This document shows, piece after piece, positions 4,051 to 6,152 of a DNA stretch of 6,152 nt. Every line of letters starts with the position of its first letter. Position 1 is the first letter of the stretch. The notes beneath the pieces are model-generated. The model made no database searches. It was not told the origin of the DNA and worked only from the letters and a program-made list of their open reading frames with translations. The DNA is from Actinomycetota bacterium (lineage in GTDB: Bacteria; Actinomycetota; Actinomycetes; Actinomycetales; Cellulomonadaceae), in NCBI GenBank assembly GCA_018898235.1, contig JAHIJU010000443.1, positions 1 through 6,152 on the forward strand, read 5' to 3'. The position numbers and the translations under genes are program-made.

Positions 4051-6039
4051 ATGCTCACCAATGCCAGTGTCGTCGTACGCACGGCCGTCACCGTCGTCGT
4101 CTGTTCGCTGCTCACCGTGGCGCTCGTCCTCCTGGTCGGCGTGGCCGATCCGGGGCCGCTCGTGCTGTGGAGCACCGCCGGGGCGATCCTCCTCGTCCAG
4201 GCTGCGGTCACGTGGTTCTACCTGACCCGGCCGATCGTCGGCCCGCTGCGTCAGATCACCCGCACTGCCGGGCTGCTCGCGGCCGGGGACATGTCGGCGG
4301 CAGTGCCCACCGGTCGCACGGACGAGGCGGGGCAGGCGATGACGGCGCTCGCCGGCGTCGGGGCGTCCGTCTCCCACATGCTCGACGAGGTGAACCGCAT
4401 GTCGACCGGGCACGATGCGGGCCAGAACGACCTCGAGATGCGCGTCGAGGAGTTCTCCGGGGCGTACGCGACGACGGCGGCCGAGATCAACCGGATGGTC
4501 GCCAACCACATCGAGATCGCGGTCAAGGCCATGGGAGTGCTGCGCTCCTTCGGCGAGGGTGATTTCGACGCGACGATGGAGCAGCTGCCCGGTCAGAAGG
4601 CATTCATCAACGAGACCATCGAGCAGGTCCGCGGCAACCTCAAGAGCCTCATCGCCGAAATGAACCACATGTCGACCGAGCACAATGCCGGCGACATCGA
4701 CGTCTTGATCGACGCCGGGCGGTTCGTCGGTGACTGGAAGGTCATGGCCGACGGCGTCAACGACATGGTCTCGAGCCACATCACGGTCAAACGCCAGGCC
4801 ATGGCCGTGGTACGGGCCTTCGGCGAGGGCGACTTCGACGCACCCATGGTGCAGCTGCCCGGCAAGAAGGCATTCATCAACGACACCATCGAGCAGGTCC
4901 GCACCAACCTCAAGAGCCTCATCACCGAGATGTCGAGGATGGCCGCCGAGCACGGGACCGGGAACATCGACGCCCGCGCCGACGCCTCCAAGTACCACGG
5001 CGACTTCCGCACCATCGTCGAGGGCGTCAACCACACGCTCGACGCGATCATCGACCCGATCACCGAGATCGGACGGATCCTGGCGAAGATGGCGCAGGGC
5101 GACCTGACCCAGACGCTCGAGACCACGTACAGCGGCCGGCTCGAGAAGCTGCGGGTCGCGCTCAACGACACCGTCGCCAAGCTGGCCGAGACGGTCGGCA
5201 CCGTCGTCGATGCGACCGACGAGCTCACGCAGGCGTCCGGTCAGATCAGCGGGGCGTCCCAGTCGATCTCGCAGTCCGCGACCGAGCAGGCCGCGAGCGT
5301 CGAGGAGACCAGCGCCAGCACCGAGCAGATGGCCGCCGGGATCACCCAGAACAGTGAGAACGCCTCGATCACCGAGGGCATCGCGGGTCAGGCGGCGGCC
5401 CAGGCCACCGAGGGCGGCGAGGCCGTCCAGCTGACGCTGGAAGCGATGAAGCAGATCGCCAGCAAGATCGTGATCATCGACGACATCGCCTTCCAGACCA
5501 ACATGCTGGCGCTCAACGCCACCATCGAGGCGGCACGCGCCGGTGAGCACGGCAAGGGGTTCGCCGTCGTGGCCACCGAGGTCGGCAAGCTCGCCGAACG
5601 CAGCAAGGTGGCCGCGCAGGAGATCAGCGAGCTCGCGGCCGGCAGCGTACGGACGGCCGAACGGGCCGGCGCGCTGCTGCACGACATCGTCCCGGGGATC
5701 ACCAAGACCTCCGACCTGGTGCAGGAGATCGCCGCGGCGAGCGTCGAGCAGTCCTCGGGGGTCCGCCAGATCAACGCGGCGATCAACCAGATGAGCAAGG
5801 TCACCCAGCAGAACGCCTCCTCCAGCGAGGAGCTCGCCGCGACGGCCGAGGAGATGGCCGGCCACACGGCCCAGCTCCAGCAGGTCATGTCGTTCTTCAC
5901 GACGCCGACGTCGTCCAGGGCCGTCGCGCACAAGGGTCAGCCGGGCGCACCGCAGACAGGTCGGGCCGGCCTCGTCCCGCAGCCGCACCGCCCCGCCCCG
6001 GTGGCCGAGCTCGACTCCGCCAAGTTCGACCGGTTCTGA
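4051..6039 (+). CDS. Methyl-accepting chemotaxis protein with a poly-HAMP array
   Basis: This 662-residue receptor should signal through CheW and CheA to the flagellar motor. Two transmembrane helices (about 8-31 and 36-57) are separated by only four or five residues, so there is no periplasmic/extracellular ligand-binding domain. A canonical HAMP follows (about 60-108), then six HAMP-like modules at about 113-150, 160-197, 203-240, 250-287, 293-330 and 338-376, alternating two types. The signalling domain spans about 385-615 with a textbook tip: IDDIAFQTNMLALNATIEAA (476-495), then GEHGKGFAVVATEVGKLAER. Candidate methylation pairs are E412/Q413, E418/E419, E425/Q426, E593/E594 and E600/E601. 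A flexible tail (617-657) ends in KFDRF, which fits the CheR-binding pentapeptide pattern x-[FHWY]-x-x-[FHWY]. The probable cheW starts 29 nt downstream, indicating an operon. The input signal is unknown; the HAMP chain or membrane hairpin may be the sensor. Confidence 0.95.
   Translation: MLTNASVVVRTAVTVVVCSLLTVALVLLVGVADPGPLVLWSTAGAILLVQAAVTWFYLTRPIVGPLRQITRTAGLLAAGDMSAAVPTGRTDEAGQAMTALAGVGASVSHMLDEVNRMSTGHDAGQNDLEMRVEEFSGAYATTAAEINRMVANHIEIAVKAMGVLRSFGEGDFDATMEQLPGQKAFINETIEQVRGNLKSLIAEMNHMSTEHNAGDIDVLIDAGRFVGDWKVMADGVNDMVSSHITVKRQAMAVVRAFGEGDFDAPMVQLPGKKAFINDTIEQVRTNLKSLITEMSRMAAEHGTGNIDARADASKYHGDFRTIVEGVNHTLDAIIDPITEIGRILAKMAQGDLTQTLETTYSGRLEKLRVALNDTVAKLAETVGTVVDATDELTQASGQISGASQSISQSATEQAASVEETSASTEQMAAGITQNSENASITEGIAGQAAAQATEGGEAVQLTLEAMKQIASKIVIIDDIAFQTNMLALNATIEAARAGEHGKGFAVVATEVGKLAERSKVAAQEISELAAGSVRTAERAGALLHDIVPGITKTSDLVQEIAAASVEQSSGVRQINAAINQMSKVTQQNASSSEELAATAEEMAGHTAQLQQVMSFFTTPTSSRAVAHKGQPGAPQTGRAGLVPQPHRPAPVAELDSAKFDRF
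4549..4928 (+). repeat. Duplicated HAMP module, 270-bp period
   Basis: Positions 4549-4658 and 4819-4928 are direct copies exactly 270 bp (90 codons) apart. By hand alignment 98 of 110 bases match, including 60 of 64 in 4595-4658 versus 4865-4928. The protein copies begin FGEGDFDA and continue through KAFINETIEQVR / KAFINDTIEQVR. Identity persists at third positions, so the copies are either recently duplicated or kept alike by gene conversion. The third unit (about residues 291-380) is clearly related but far more diverged. Confidence 0.85.
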
Positions 6040-6068
6040 GCGAGCGATCGAACGGGAGAGCAACGACC

Positions 6069-6152
6069 ATGAGCAGCCCTGCGCCAGCCACGTCCACCCC
6101 GCTCAGCCCCGGCACGACCACCGAGCCGGCCTCGAGCCGCTACCTGACCTTC
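6069..6152 (+). CDS. cheW: Probable CheW coupling protein, N-terminal part
   Basis: Twenty-eight codons are visible before the window ends. The ATG at 6069 is preceded by GGGAGAG (6054-6060) with an 8-nt spacer. The first 24 residues are a Pro/Ser/Thr-rich leader; the last four are YLTF, which matches the first beta-strand of CheW proteins, where (Q/R)YLTF is typical. CheW links chemoreceptors to the CheA kinase in the signalling array. The gap to the chemoreceptor stop is 29 nt on the same strand, so the two are very likely co-transcribed. The identification rests on four residues plus context, so a CheW-domain variant (CheV, or a CheA with a leading region) cannot be excluded. Confidence 0.65.
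   Translation, partial: MSSPAPATSTPLSPGTTTEPASSRYLTF

Noticed and set aside
2295..4562. A 755-codon rightward open frame spanning the muramidase start, the UbiA gene, the intergenic gap and the chemoreceptor start
   Set aside because: It is rich in Arg/Ala/Pro/Ser with no domain pattern, runs antisense to the UbiA gene with its intact motifs, and overlaps the chemoreceptor in another frame. It is a product of high GC content.
5341..5462. A possible deletion in the chemoreceptor signalling helix
   Set aside because: Read against remembered MCP sequences, the stretch from ITQNSENAS through EAMKQIASKI is continuous and of normal length; no gap is needed.
4024..6063. A 679-codon leftward open frame antisense to the whole chemoreceptor gene
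   Set aside because: Its Gly/Leu/Asp/Arg-rich repetitive content mirrors the coiled-coil coding strand; the sense frame carries every MCP motif, transmembrane helices and a ribosome binding site.

Overview
The window reads as very GC-rich chromosomal DNA from a motile actinobacterium. A flagellated member of the Micrococcales (Cellulomonas-like) is my best guess, inferred from composition, codon use and gene types rather than from any search. Coding regions show strong G/C preference at third positions, so most long open frames, including several antisense to real genes, are shadows.

Layout. Positions 1-56 hold the first 18 codons of an unidentified leftward gene with a very good Shine-Dalgarno sequence. 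A 290-nt divergent gap containing a 9-bp-stem hairpin leads to a rightward gene (347-1789) for a membrane-embedded LuxR-type regulator: about twelve transmembrane helices followed by a C-terminal LuxR helix-turn-helix. It converges, with only 30 nt between stops, on a leftward gene (1820-2416) for a small lysozyme-like/SLT-like muramidase without a signal peptide, plausibly a flagellum-associated peptidoglycan hydrolase. Upstream of that on the same strand lies a UbiA-superfamily membrane prenyltransferase gene (2516-3379) with both Asp-rich motifs intact.

A 671-nt gap (3380-4050) separates the leftward UbiA gene from a rightward chemotaxis operon. No convincing gene is visible in it, but it is rich in inverted repeats. 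The most striking is an 18-bp helix (3813-3830 with 3937-3954) whose four G-U pairs work only in rightward RNA. It encloses further hairpins about 100 nt upstream of the chemoreceptor start, which makes a structured leader RNA a reasonable hypothesis.

The rightward operon begins with a 662-residue methyl-accepting chemotaxis protein (4051-6039). This has two closely spaced transmembrane helices with essentially no extracytoplasmic sensor domain, a chain of about seven HAMP-like modules, a canonical signalling hairpin, and a C-terminal KFDRF sequence matching the CheR-binding pentapeptide pattern. Twenty-nine nucleotides later a probable cheW begins (6069) and runs off the window. Receptor and CheW would act together in a CheA-containing array controlling the flagellar motor. 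The muramidase may help flagella cross the cell wall. The LuxR and UbiA genes have no obvious functional link to chemotaxis.
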